From NCBI GenBank assembly GCA_030645235.1, contig JAUSMV010000005.1:62001-126000 (forward strand): a stretch of 64,000 nt of DNA, given 5' to 3'. A program made the translations under genes and the position numbers. This document shows, piece by piece, positions 56,903 through 64,000 of this stretch. The notes beneath the pieces are model-generated. The model was not told the origin of the DNA. It saw nothing but the letters and a program-made list of their open reading frames with translations, and ran no database searches. This stretch comes from Parvibaculum sp. GTDB lineage: Bacteria > Pseudomonadota > Alphaproteobacteria > Parvibaculales > Parvibaculaceae. Each line of letters begins with the position of its first letter. Position 1 is the stretch's first letter.

Positions 56903-58411
56903 ATGGCACAGCAGTCAATCGGTCTGACAGGTTATGGTGGATATGTCCCGCGTTTACGTCTCCAGCGCAAAGCAATCGCACAGGCAAATGCTTGGGTCGC
57001 CCCGAACTTTCTCGGTAAGGGCAAGGGCGAACGCTCCATGGCAAATTGGGACGAAGACGCAGTCACCATGGCCGTCGAAGCCGCGCGCGACCTTCTCGGT
57101 ACGGATGATGATCGCTCGCATGTCGATGCGCTGTTCTTCGGCTCCACTACCATGCCGTTCAAAGATCGCCTCAACGCGGGCATCATCTCAGCCGCATTAA
57201 CGCTGGGTGAAAACATCCGCGCCGTTGACGTCGCCTCGACACAGCGCGCCGGAACATCGGCACTCATGCAGGCGCTCACCACAGTTAAAGCCGGCGAGGC
57301 TAAGCACGCCATCGTCGTCGCGTCCGACCATCGCAAAACCCGCGCCGCCAGCGCGCAGGAAATGGATTTCGGCGACGGCGCAGCCGCGCTCTCCGTCGGT
57401 ACAGAAAATGTCATCGCCAAGTATCTCGGCGGCACGAGCCTGACCATCGATTTCGTCGATCACTTCCGTGGCAGTACAGACGACTTTGACTACAACTGGG
57501 AAGAGCGCTGGATTCGTGACGAGGGCTATACCAAAATCGTACCCCGCGCCGTCAAGGCCGCACTCACCGAAGCCAACGTCTCTGCTGGAGACATCAAACA
57601 TTTTGTCCTGCCAACCACATTCGGCGTCAAATTTGTCCAGCAGCTCGCCAAGATGAGCGGCATCGCGCCGGAGGCAGCGCGCGATACGCTGGATGCAAAT
57701 TGCGGTGAAACAGGTGCCGCTCATTCGCTCGTTATGCTCGTCCATACTTTGCAGAAAGACGTGAAGCCCGGCGAGAAAATCATGGTCCTGCATTTCGGCG
57801 GCGGCTGCGATGTGATGATTTTCGAGGCAACCGACAAACTCTCAACACAAGCCGACAAACGCGGCATCGTCGGCTCGCTGGCTCAAGGCACGCCAGAGAA
57901 CAACTACATGAAGTTCCTCACCTACAATGGCCTCGTTGAGTGGGAAAAGGGCATGCGCGCCGAGCAAGACAAAAAAACCGCGCTCACCACGCTCTATCGT
58001 AACGAGGACATGCTGATGGGTCTCGTCGGCGGCCGCTGCACCGAAACCGGCGTCGTCCAGTTTCCACGTTCACGCATCTCAGTGAACCCCAACAGACACA
58101 CAGTCGATACGCAGGAGCCTTACAAATTTGCTGATCGAAAGGCGAAAATCTTGTCTTGGTCAGCCGACTTCCTGTCCTTCTCAATGAGCCCGCCTAACCA
58201 TTACGGTATGGTCGTATTCGATGAAGGCGGACGCATTATGATGGATTTCACCGACGTCGAGCAAGGAACTGTCGATAGCGGCATGGAAGTGCGTCTCGTC
58301 TTCCGCATCAAAGACGTCGATGAAAAACGTGGCTTCCGCAAATATTTCTGGAAAGCCGTTCCCGTCACCAGCACAAGTGCTAACAGCAAAACAGGCCAGG
58401 CGGCTGAATAA
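56903..58411 (+). CDS. HMG-CoA-synthase-like protein fused to a DUF35 OB-fold, nucleophile Cys replaced by Gln
   Basis: 502-residue fusion. The N-terminal ~350 residues resemble HMG-CoA synthase/KAS III-type condensing enzymes (VDALFFGSTTMPF, DFGDGAAALSVG, DANCGETGAAHSLVMLV, LHFGGGCDVMIF), and the C-terminal ~130 residues resemble a DUF35 OB-fold. At the usual nucleophile Cys the sequence reads DVASTQRAGTSA, with Gln114 in its place. The zinc-ribbon pairs of DUF35 are reduced to one Cys (GGRCTETG). It precedes a thiolase gene by 31 bases. Together they resemble the thiolase/HMGCS/DUF35 and PhlACB complexes, in which catalysis can rest on the thiolase-type subunit. Activity is unknown. Confidence 0.8.
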   Translation: MAQQSIGLTGYGGYVPRLRLQRKAIAQANAWVAPNFLGKGKGERSMANWDEDAVTMAVEAARDLLGTDDDRSHVDALFFGSTTMPFKDRLNAGIISAALTLGENIRAVDVASTQRAGTSALMQALTTVKAGEAKHAIVVASDHRKTRAASAQEMDFGDGAAALSVGTENVIAKYLGGTSLTIDFVDHFRGSTDDFDYNWEERWIRDEGYTKIVPRAVKAALTEANVSAGDIKHFVLPTTFGVKFVQQLAKMSGIAPEAARDTLDANCGETGAAHSLVMLVHTLQKDVKPGEKIMVLHFGGGCDVMIFEATDKLSTQADKRGIVGSLAQGTPENNYMKFLTYNGLVEWEKGMRAEQDKKTALTTLYRNEDMLMGLVGGRCTETGVVQFPRSRISVNPNRHTVDTQEPYKFADRKAKILSWSADFLSFSMSPPNHYGMVVFDEGGRIMMDFTDVEQGTVDSGMEVRLVFRIKDVDEKRGFRKYFWKAVPVTSTSANSKTGQAAE

Positions 58412-58442
58412 GCCCGCAACAGAGCAATAGGGAGAAACGACG

Positions 58443-59645
58443 ATGGCGTCAGGTATTAAAGACAAGGTTGCGATCCTCGGCATGGGCTGCTCGAAATTCG
58501 GCGAGCGTTGGGATGCCGGTCCAGAAGAGCTCATGGTCGAGGCTTATCTCGAAGCCATGCAGGATGCAGGCATTGAGCCGACGCAGATCGATGCGGCTTG
58601 GTTCTCAACCCACATTGACGAAACCGGCACAGGCAAAGGCGGCACGCCGTTGTCAATGGCGTTGCGTCTACCCAACATCGCCGTCACACGCGTTGAAAAC
58701 TTCTGCGCCGGTGGTTCCGAAGCGCTCCGCGGCGCGGTCTATGCCGTTGCTTCGGGCGCAGCCGACATCGCGCTCGCTCTCGGCGTCGAGAAGCTGAAAG
58801 ACACAGGTTACGGTGGTCTCCCTGTCGGCAATGCAGGCACGCTCATCCCGCAATGGGCGCCATCAGGCTCCGCACCAGGCAACTTCGCACAGCTCGCATC
58901 GGCCTATCGCGCCAAACACAATGTGTCAAAGGAAGACCTTAAGCGCGCCATCGCGCATGTATCGGTAAAAAGCCACGCCAACGGCGCCTTGAACCCCAAG
59001 GCCCATTTGCAAAAAGCCATCACCGAAGAGCAGGTAATGAACGCTCCGATGATTGCAGAGCCGCTTGGCCTCTTCGATTGCTGTGGTGTATCAGACGGCG
59101 CAGCCGCTGCCATCGTCACTACACCTGAAATCGCCAAAGCACTTGGCAAGAAAAACATCGTTACCGTGAAGGCAATGCAGCTTTCCGTCTCGAACGGCCT
59201 CGAAAGCCAACACAATTCATGGGACGGCAGCTACTTCCACACGGCCCGCATCGCCGCGAAGAAGGCCTATCTCGAAGCCGGTATCCAGAACCCGCGTGAT
59301 GAGGTCAGCATGATGGAAGTGCATGACTGCTTCTCGATCACTGAACTCGTCACGATGGAAGATCTATTCATTTCCGCCGAAGGTCAGGCCGTCAAAGACG
59401 TGATGAACGGTTTCTATGACGCCGACGGCAAAGTACCATGCCAGATCGATGGCGGCCTCAAGTGCTTTGGCCACCCAATCGGCGCGTCGGGCCTACGCAT
59501 GGCCTATGAAATGTACTTGCAGCTTCAAGGCAGAGCCGGCGCACGCCAACTCAAAGACCCCAGGATTGGCCTCACACACAATCTCGGCGGCGCACCGTCA
59601 CAAAACGTTTGCTCTGTGACGATCATCGGCGCACATGGCGCTTGA
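58443..59645 (+). CDS. SCP-x-type thiolase/acetyltransferase
   Basis: 400-residue thiolase-superfamily protein of the SCP-x/PhlC type. The likely nucleophile Cys88 is in VENFCAGGSEAL, with VHDCFSITE and KCFGHPIGASG later, so the catalytic set looks complete, unlike its upstream partner. GGAGAAACG precedes the ATG. Thiolase-type subunits paired with DUF35 proteins also serve as aldolases in steroid side-chain breakdown (Ltp2-like), so the reaction is not fixed. A strong terminator follows 20 bases after the stop, marking the end of a two-gene unit. Confidence 0.85.
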   Translation: MASGIKDKVAILGMGCSKFGERWDAGPEELMVEAYLEAMQDAGIEPTQIDAAWFSTHIDETGTGKGGTPLSMALRLPNIAVTRVENFCAGGSEALRGAVYAVASGAADIALALGVEKLKDTGYGGLPVGNAGTLIPQWAPSGSAPGNFAQLASAYRAKHNVSKEDLKRAIAHVSVKSHANGALNPKAHLQKAITEEQVMNAPMIAEPLGLFDCCGVSDGAAAAIVTTPEIAKALGKKNIVTVKAMQLSVSNGLESQHNSWDGSYFHTARIAAKKAYLEAGIQNPRDEVSMMEVHDCFSITELVTMEDLFISAEGQAVKDVMNGFYDADGKVPCQIDGGLKCFGHPIGASGLRMAYEMYLQLQGRAGARQLKDPRIGLTHNLGGAPSQNVCSVTIIGAHGA

Positions 59646-59664
59646 GGACCTGATCAGCTAAAAT

Positions 59665-59694
59665 AAAGGGCCGGGAGCAATCCCGGCCTTTTTT
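59665..59694 (+). terminator. Rho-independent terminator after the thiolase gene
   Basis: GGCCGGGA, loop GCAA, TCCCGGCC followed by six T's; flanking A-rich bases before the stem also pair with the T-run. A textbook terminator closing the HMGS-like/thiolase transcript. Confidence 0.92.
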
Positions 59695-59740
59695 GTGGAC
59701 TGTGGCATCCCATGGTCCGGCACGATTCCAGAGAGTCTTC

Positions 59741-61249
59741 ATGCTATTTAACTCGCCGGTTTTTCTGTTCGCGTTTCTGCCGCTCACAGCCGCGATCTGT
59801 TTTCTGCTGCGCGCCACCGTCGACCGAAATGCAAGTCTGGCCTTTCTCGTCGCCGCTTCGCTCTTTTTTTATGGCTGGTGGAACCCAGCTTATCTACCGC
59901 TCCTGATTGGACTGGCAGTTTTCAATTTCTTGCTGGCGCGCATTATTCTTATCGAGCGCACGAGGCCGAATGGTGGATGGAAAAATATTCTCGTCACATT
60001 CGGTGTAGCCGTCGATCTCGGCGCATTAGCCTATTTCAAGTACACAGACTTCCTTATCACATCGGTGAATACGGTCGCGGGCACTGACTGGAACCTGCAA
60101 CACATCGTGTTACCGCTCGCCATTTCCTTTTTTACCTTCCAAAAAGTCGCCTATCTGGTCGATGCAGGCAGGGGACATGTCGAACCGCACAGTTTTCTCG
60201 AATACTGCTTCTTCGTGATGTTTTTTCCCCAACTCATCGCAGGACCTATCGTTCATCATCACGAAATTTTTTCGCAAACCAAAAAAGACAAGAGCTTCCG
60301 CTTCGACCGACTGAACATCACAATCGGTCTCACGATCTTCCTGATAGGCCTCTTCAAGAAAGTTGTGCTGGCCGACAATTTCGCGCCACTTGCTTCGTCC
60401 GTTTTTAATCAGGCCGGATCGGGGCAAGAAGTCGACTTCCTGCGTGCATGGGAAGGCATGATCGCCTACACATTGCAGCTTTATTTCGACTTTTCCGGCT
60501 ATTGCGACATGGCAATTGGTGCATCGCGTATCTTCGGCATTAAGTTACCGCTCAATTTTCATTCGCCTTATCAGGCCACCAGCATCATCGACTTCTGGCG
60601 CCGCTGGCATATGACCTTGTCGCGCTTCCTGCGTGACTATCTTTACATTTCGCTCGGTGGCAATCGCAAAGGTCCCGCACGCCGCTATCTCAATCTCTTT
60701 CTCACCATGGCCATCGGTGGTCTTTGGCATGGTGCGGCATGGACATTCGTTTATTGGGGTGCGATGCATGGCGCTATGCTAATCGTCAATCACGGCTGGC
60801 GCGCCGTCTGGAAGACACCCGTCAATACATGGTGGTCGCGCGGCATCGCACGCGCCATCACATTCCTCTGCGTCGCTCTTGCATGGGTGTTCTTCCGCGC
60901 GCCGAGCACAGACGCTGCGCTCGCCATCTATAGCGGTCTCATTGCATGGTCGCCGGAAGTTTCAACCCGTGCGTTGCTGACTAATTTCGCATGGCTTATC
61001 TTCTGGGTCAGCCTATTGTGGCTCTGGCCCAATACACAGCAATGGCTCGCCCGCTTGCGACCCGCTTTCGACTTCTCCTTCAAAGATATGAAGGTTGACC
61101 CGTTGTTGTTCCCTATCAATAGCGAACTTTGGCACCGTGTGCTGGCATGGCGTCCCACACCCATTCATGCCGTTGTCATCGGCATAGCCACAGCGGTTTC
61201 TCTCCTAAGTCTTCAGCGCGTTAGCGAATTTCTCTATTTCCAGTTCTGA
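59741..61249 (+). CDS. MBOAT-family O-acyltransferase (AlgI/DltB-like)
   Basis: Polytopic membrane protein of about 502 residues transferring acyl groups to extracytoplasmic substrates, typically acetylating polysaccharide. It has about ten transmembrane segments and the MBOAT signature region DFWRRWHMTLSRFLRDYLY with the catalytic-type His, followed by TMAIGGLWHGAAW. The ATG giving MLFNSPVFLF has AGAGAG upstream and is preferred over a longer in-frame start. The gene ends 12 bases before an SGNH-like partner. Confidence 0.88.
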   Translation: MLFNSPVFLFAFLPLTAAICFLLRATVDRNASLAFLVAASLFFYGWWNPAYLPLLIGLAVFNFLLARIILIERTRPNGGWKNILVTFGVAVDLGALAYFKYTDFLITSVNTVAGTDWNLQHIVLPLAISFFTFQKVAYLVDAGRGHVEPHSFLEYCFFVMFFPQLIAGPIVHHHEIFSQTKKDKSFRFDRLNITIGLTIFLIGLFKKVVLADNFAPLASSVFNQAGSGQEVDFLRAWEGMIAYTLQLYFDFSGYCDMAIGASRIFGIKLPLNFHSPYQATSIIDFWRRWHMTLSRFLRDYLYISLGGNRKGPARRYLNLFLTMAIGGLWHGAAWTFVYWGAMHGAMLIVNHGWRAVWKTPVNTWWSRGIARAITFLCVALAWVFFRAPSTDAALAIYSGLIAWSPEVSTRALLTNFAWLIFWVSLLWLWPNTQQWLARLRPAFDFSFKDMKVDPLLFPINSELWHRVLAWRPTPIHAVVIGIATAVSLLSLQRVSEFLYFQF

Positions 61250-61261
61250 GCAAGTATCAAA

Positions 61262-62320
61262 ATGCGATCACCAAATCTCACGCGCTACCTCACAACCGTT
61301 ACTGCCACGACTCTCTTGTGTCTTGCTGCCGCGTTTACTTTCAATGCTTTGGTTGATCCTCTTTGGTATTACTCCGGCAACCGCTTTGCCCCGATTAATT
61401 TCGCGTTCAACGAGCGCCTTTCAAAAGTCAATCTCATCGCCGGACGCGAGAGCGAGTATGACTGCGTGATCTTCGGCGACAGCCGCGTCACATTGTTGCC
61501 CGCCGACAGGATTGCGGACTACAAGTGTTTCAACTTCGCTTTCTCCGCCGGAGCGGTGAATGAATTTGTCGCCTATTCAAAATGGTTACAAACGCGCGGC
61601 TTCGCACCGAAGCTCGTCATCGTCGGCGTGAGCGCGGGTGATTTTCGCAGGCGCACACCGCCGCGCAACATTCCGGAGATTATTTCTGAGAACCGAAATC
61701 CGACACCTGCGATTATTAAGTACCTCTCGCTTGATGTGATAGGCATGTCTTGGCGCACATTGTTTGGTACTACGCCTATCGACCGGATTTACAATCGCGA
61801 CTTTCAATGTCTCGTCGCAGTGACAACGCCTTACGATACGCGCAAGCCAATCCGCGACATTCATTCCGGTCCCTTCGATACGCGCGAACCATTGGATCAA
61901 TACCGCGCCCTGCGTGAGATATTTCCCTCAGCCAAATTTGTCGGCTACACACCACCGATTTCCGCATGGGCGATTGCTGATTATGCCAAGATCAACTGGC
62001 TCGAAAGCTATGTGCACGCGCTCATTGACGCCGCATCTGTCTTTGACGCATTTGTTGATGCGAGCGTCCCGTCGGACATCACCGTCGAGCCGGCTAATAC
62101 GTATGACGGCACGCATTATTCGAGCGGCGTGAATGCAGAGATTGCATCAAAGCTGCTGTCGAACGCTACCGCACCAGCGCTTAATCTTAAAGGAATGGAT
62201 ATAGAAGGTGTACTGAGCGTCTATCACGAACGTCTCAAAACATACTCAAACGTGATTGCTGCTGGTGAGTCCGTGCCACCTGTCGGGACGTCTCCAACGC
62301 AAGGTCTTCCTTCGCGATAA
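61262..62320 (+). CDS. SGNH-like membrane-anchored protein, MBOAT partner
   Basis: 352-residue protein with an N-terminal membrane anchor (about residues 10-32) and an extracytoplasmic domain. It shows a GDS-type block FGDSRVT (Ser74) and a late YDGTHYS (Asp282, His285), matching the Ser-Asp-His order of SGNH hydrolases and AlgX/AlgJ-type acetyltransferases. Adjacent MBOAT and SGNH-like genes usually co-operate in polysaccharide O-acylation, so that is the inferred role. Its last 86 bases overlap the convergent PAS gene. Confidence 0.72.
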   Translation: MRSPNLTRYLTTVTATTLLCLAAAFTFNALVDPLWYYSGNRFAPINFAFNERLSKVNLIAGRESEYDCVIFGDSRVTLLPADRIADYKCFNFAFSAGAVNEFVAYSKWLQTRGFAPKLVIVGVSAGDFRRRTPPRNIPEIISENRNPTPAIIKYLSLDVIGMSWRTLFGTTPIDRIYNRDFQCLVAVTTPYDTRKPIRDIHSGPFDTREPLDQYRALREIFPSAKFVGYTPPISAWAIADYAKINWLESYVHALIDAASVFDAFVDASVPSDITVEPANTYDGTHYSSGVNAEIASKLLSNATAPALNLKGMDIEGVLSVYHERLKTYSNVIAAGESVPPVGTSPTQGLPSR

Positions 62321-62765
62321 CGACGAATATCTGATCTATGTGATTGCCGTTAAGGCTCACGGGGAACACTCCGCGATAGACATTGATGAAACTGCGCTCA
62401 GCAATCGGTAGATGGCTGGACGAATAGATGACCTTGCCTGTCTCAACCACTTTCTGAAATTCCAGTTTACGCGCCTCGGCTCCATCGGGCATCAGGCCTT
62501 CGCCCAACAGCTTGCCGGTATAATCGATCCCAAAAATATCACGGCACCCTGTACCGGACAGTCGGTAGCGAAATTGTTGTTTACCGTCAATCATCACAAC
62601 TTCGAGCAAGAGCAACCAGGGCAGGATCGCAGGAATTTTTGTAGGCTCAATAGCTGAACGCAGCGGCACCAGCGCATCGCCTTTTTTGTCGAACCAAAAA
62701 TTGGAAAAAAGTGAGACTGGATGGTAATTTGGGACATCAGAAATATCAACTTCACGATACGACAT
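62235..62765 (-). CDS. PAS-domain (PAS_5 type) protein
   Basis: 176-residue PAS-like protein: a SLFSNFWFDKKGDALVPLRSAIEP..IPAILPWLLLLEVV pattern, then FRYRLSGTGCRDIFGIDYTGKLL, typical of the PAS_5 family common in Alphaproteobacteria. No output domain is present, so it may act through partner proteins. The ATG was chosen because GGGA precedes it; a GTG eight codons upstream is possible. The 3' end overlaps the SGNH-like gene by 86 bases on the opposite strand, unusual but both frames look real. Confidence 0.75.
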   Translation of the reverse strand: MSYREVDISDVPNYHPVSLFSNFWFDKKGDALVPLRSAIEPTKIPAILPWLLLLEVVMIDGKQQFRYRLSGTGCRDIFGIDYTGKLLGEGLMPDGAEARKLEFQKVVETGKVIYSSSHLPIAERSFINVYRGVFPVSLNGNHIDQIFVVIAKEDLALETSRQVARTHQQQSRLSMF

Positions 62766-62902
62766 GTCAGGTCCCACACTCAATTTCACAGTTCAGCTCC
62801 GCCCGGCACTTTATTTACCTGCAAACCTAGTGCTCAAAACTTACCAGTAGGTCACCAAATGTCGGTGAAATGACAGCTTTCACGGTATTTTATCGGCACT
62901 CG

Positions 62903-62937
62903 CGATATTCAATTCATTAAAGTTATATTGAATATCG
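62903..62937. repeat. Inverted repeat in the PAS/enoyl-CoA hydratase gap
   Basis: CGATATTCAA and TTGAATATCG are a perfect 10-bp inverted repeat with a 15-base AT-rich spacer, inside a 200-base intergenic gap. No T-run follows on the minus strand, so it may be an operator for the PAS gene rather than a terminator of the enoyl-CoA hydratase transcript. Role unproven. Confidence 0.5.
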
Positions 62938-62966
62938 TTGAATGAAGGTAATCAGCTCTCTGTCTA

Positions 62967-63776
62967 TCAATGCTTGTTGATGTCTTCGCCGGTAACAAGG
63001 AACCGCTGCATCGCCGCAACCGAGCCCTCGTCCTGCGCAATCAGGACACTGAACCGACCGCGTCCCGTCGCGCAGGCCGCATCAAGCGTCCTTTCCGTCG
63101 TGCGCTTGACCAAGGCTTTGGCCTCGGCAATACCGCGCGGGGGCATGACTGCGAGCTCACGTGCAATCTCTCGCGCACGAGCAAGGGCAGAACCCTCCAC
63201 CTCATGTACCATGCCAAGCGACAGCGCCTCTTCAGGACCCACCGTCCGCCCGCGCAAGATGAGCTCAAGCGCCTTCGCCTCACCTATGACGCGCGGCAAA
63301 CGCTCTGTGCCACCAGCACCGGGAAAAATGCCAATATTCGTTTCTGGTAAACCGATCCTGTAGTCGCCCTTTTCCGCGATGCGCAGATCGCAACAGAGTG
63401 CAAATTCAAAGCCACCGCCTTGCACAAAGCCGTTGATCGCTGCGATGGTCGGCTTTGCCATGCGGTCCACTTTGTCGAACACCGCCGAAATCGCATTGCC
63501 GCGCTCACCTGCCGCCATGAGTTCGCCTTCGCTGCGACCACTATCCTTAATCATCTTCGCGACGGCGACAATCTCGGCTACATCATAATGGCAAACGAAA
63601 ACACCAGCCACGCCACCGGTGAAAATAACAACGCGCACATTATCATCGGCAGCAACCCTATCAACGATGACATCAAGCTCAGCCACCTGCGCCGCGTTCA
63701 TGTAACCACGCGGTGGATTGTCGAATGTAACCGTCGCAATATTCTCAGCGATCTCAAGCCGTACAAGCGCGCTCAT
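62967..63776 (-). CDS. Enoyl-CoA hydratase/isomerase family protein
   Basis: 269-residue crotonase-fold protein. Catalytic-type Glu residues are kept in the GGGFEFAL and LPETNIGIFPGAGGT segments, so hydratase activity is plausible; crotonase members also catalyse isomerisation or hydrolysis. The ATG overlaps the stop of the upstream DUF6285-like gene in an ATGA arrangement, so they are co-transcribed. Substrate not known; a role in acyl-CoA metabolism is inferred from family. Confidence 0.88.
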   Translation of the reverse strand: MSALVRLEIAENIATVTFDNPPRGYMNAAQVAELDVIVDRVAADDNVRVVIFTGGVAGVFVCHYDVAEIVAVAKMIKDSGRSEGELMAAGERGNAISAVFDKVDRMAKPTIAAINGFVQGGGFEFALCCDLRIAEKGDYRIGLPETNIGIFPGAGGTERLPRVIGEAKALELILRGRTVGPEEALSLGMVHEVEGSALARAREIARELAVMPPRGIAEAKALVKRTTERTLDAACATGRGRFSVLIAQDEGSVAAMQRFLVTGEDINKH

Positions 63777-64000
63777 TGCCCATAGCCTTCTTCCAGTGCA
63801 CGCACATAGCCTGAATATTTCGGCTGATTGATCGAAAGCTTTGTCATCGTGATCGCCCAGAGATGATCGGCAAGACCTTTTGTCTCGAGGGTCAATTCAC
63901 CGCTTTCAATCTTCGCGCAAAGTTCGCGATTGAGATCTTCCAGCGTACCGTCGTGTCCGAGCAAAGCACGCAGACGCTCCATCTCTTCGCTGGTTGCCTT
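63773..64000 (-). CDS. DUF6285-like protein, N-terminus beyond window
   Basis: Partial gene running off the window end; the visible 75 C-terminal residues contain SEEMERLRALLGHDGTLEDLNRELC and end in KYSGYVRALEEGYGQ, matching as I recall DUF6285 proteins that sit with phosphotransferase-family and acyl-CoA dehydrogenase genes. The frame stays open to the edge, so the ATG inside the window is not the true start. It overlaps the enoyl-CoA hydratase ATG. Confidence 0.6.
   Translation of the reverse strand, partial: KATSEEMERLRALLGHDGTLEDLNRELCAKIESGELTLETKGLADHLWAITMTKLSINQPKYSGYVRALEEGYGQ

Overview
The window is one contiguous chromosomal segment of a moderately GC-rich alphaproteobacterium. 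Evidence for the class is the gene order argS–SPOR protein–nagZ–scpA–scpB–tatA–tatB–tatC–serS–surE–pcm–LysM/LytM lipoprotein–yajC–secD–secF, a GTTC-N7-GTTC-type LexA box upstream of uvrA, trmFO beside an NDUFAF6-like gene, and a CysN-CysC fusion. I cannot place it below class from sequence alone. No rRNA, prophage, transposase, plasmid gene or CRISPR array was seen; nearly all of it reads as core chromosome.

Layout. 0-3.3 kb: end of an MlrC-like gene, xthA, a small membrane protein, erpA and dgt. 3.35-6.6 kb, minus strand: a probable metal (copper?) uptake cluster of a DUF2946-like protein, a TonB-dependent receptor and a YcnI-like protein. 6.7-17.5 kb, plus strand: the long housekeeping run from argS to a LytM factor, covering translation, cell wall recycling, chromosome condensation, Tat export, protein repair and division. 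17.5-21.9 kb: a DUF815 ATPase, then yajC-secD-secF and an Mth938-like gene. 22-23.6 kb: a PuuD-like membrane protein and an NDUFAF6-like gene. 23.6-33.2 kb, minus strand: trmFO, two tandem amidases, a Tat-exported PhoD phosphatase and uvrA. 33.3-42.4 kb, plus strand: a VOC protein, ssb, a PP2C-like protein, gyrA, coaD, two tandem cyclophilins, queA and tgt, followed by tRNA-Lys(UUU).

39.9-43.8 kb also holds three related multi-hairpin palindromic elements. 42.8-45.4 kb, minus strand: a GreA/Rnk-like protein, a beta-carbonic anhydrase and a lipase-like hydrolase. 45.8-56.7 kb, plus strand: sulfate activation (cysD, cysNC), galE, a FlaA1/CapD-type dehydratase, glmU, glmS and a TPR-SPOR protein, which together read as a nucleotide-sugar and envelope block. 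56.9-59.6 kb: an HMG-CoA-synthase-like/DUF35 fusion paired with an SCP-x-type thiolase, closed by a strong terminator. 59.7-62.3 kb: an MBOAT acyltransferase with an SGNH-like partner. 62.2-64 kb, minus strand: a PAS protein, an enoyl-CoA hydratase and the end of a DUF6285-like gene.

Points most worth following up are: the three hairpin elements, whose stems change in sequence but keep pairing; the condensing-enzyme pair in which the HMG-CoA-synthase-like half has Gln at the nucleophile position; a Tgt that has lost three of its four zinc ligands while keeping both catalytic aspartates; the LexA box between uvrA and the VOC gene; and the DUF2946/TonB/YcnI cluster. Start sites were chosen from Shine-Dalgarno spacing, overlap with the upstream gene and family-typical N-termini, and are inferences.
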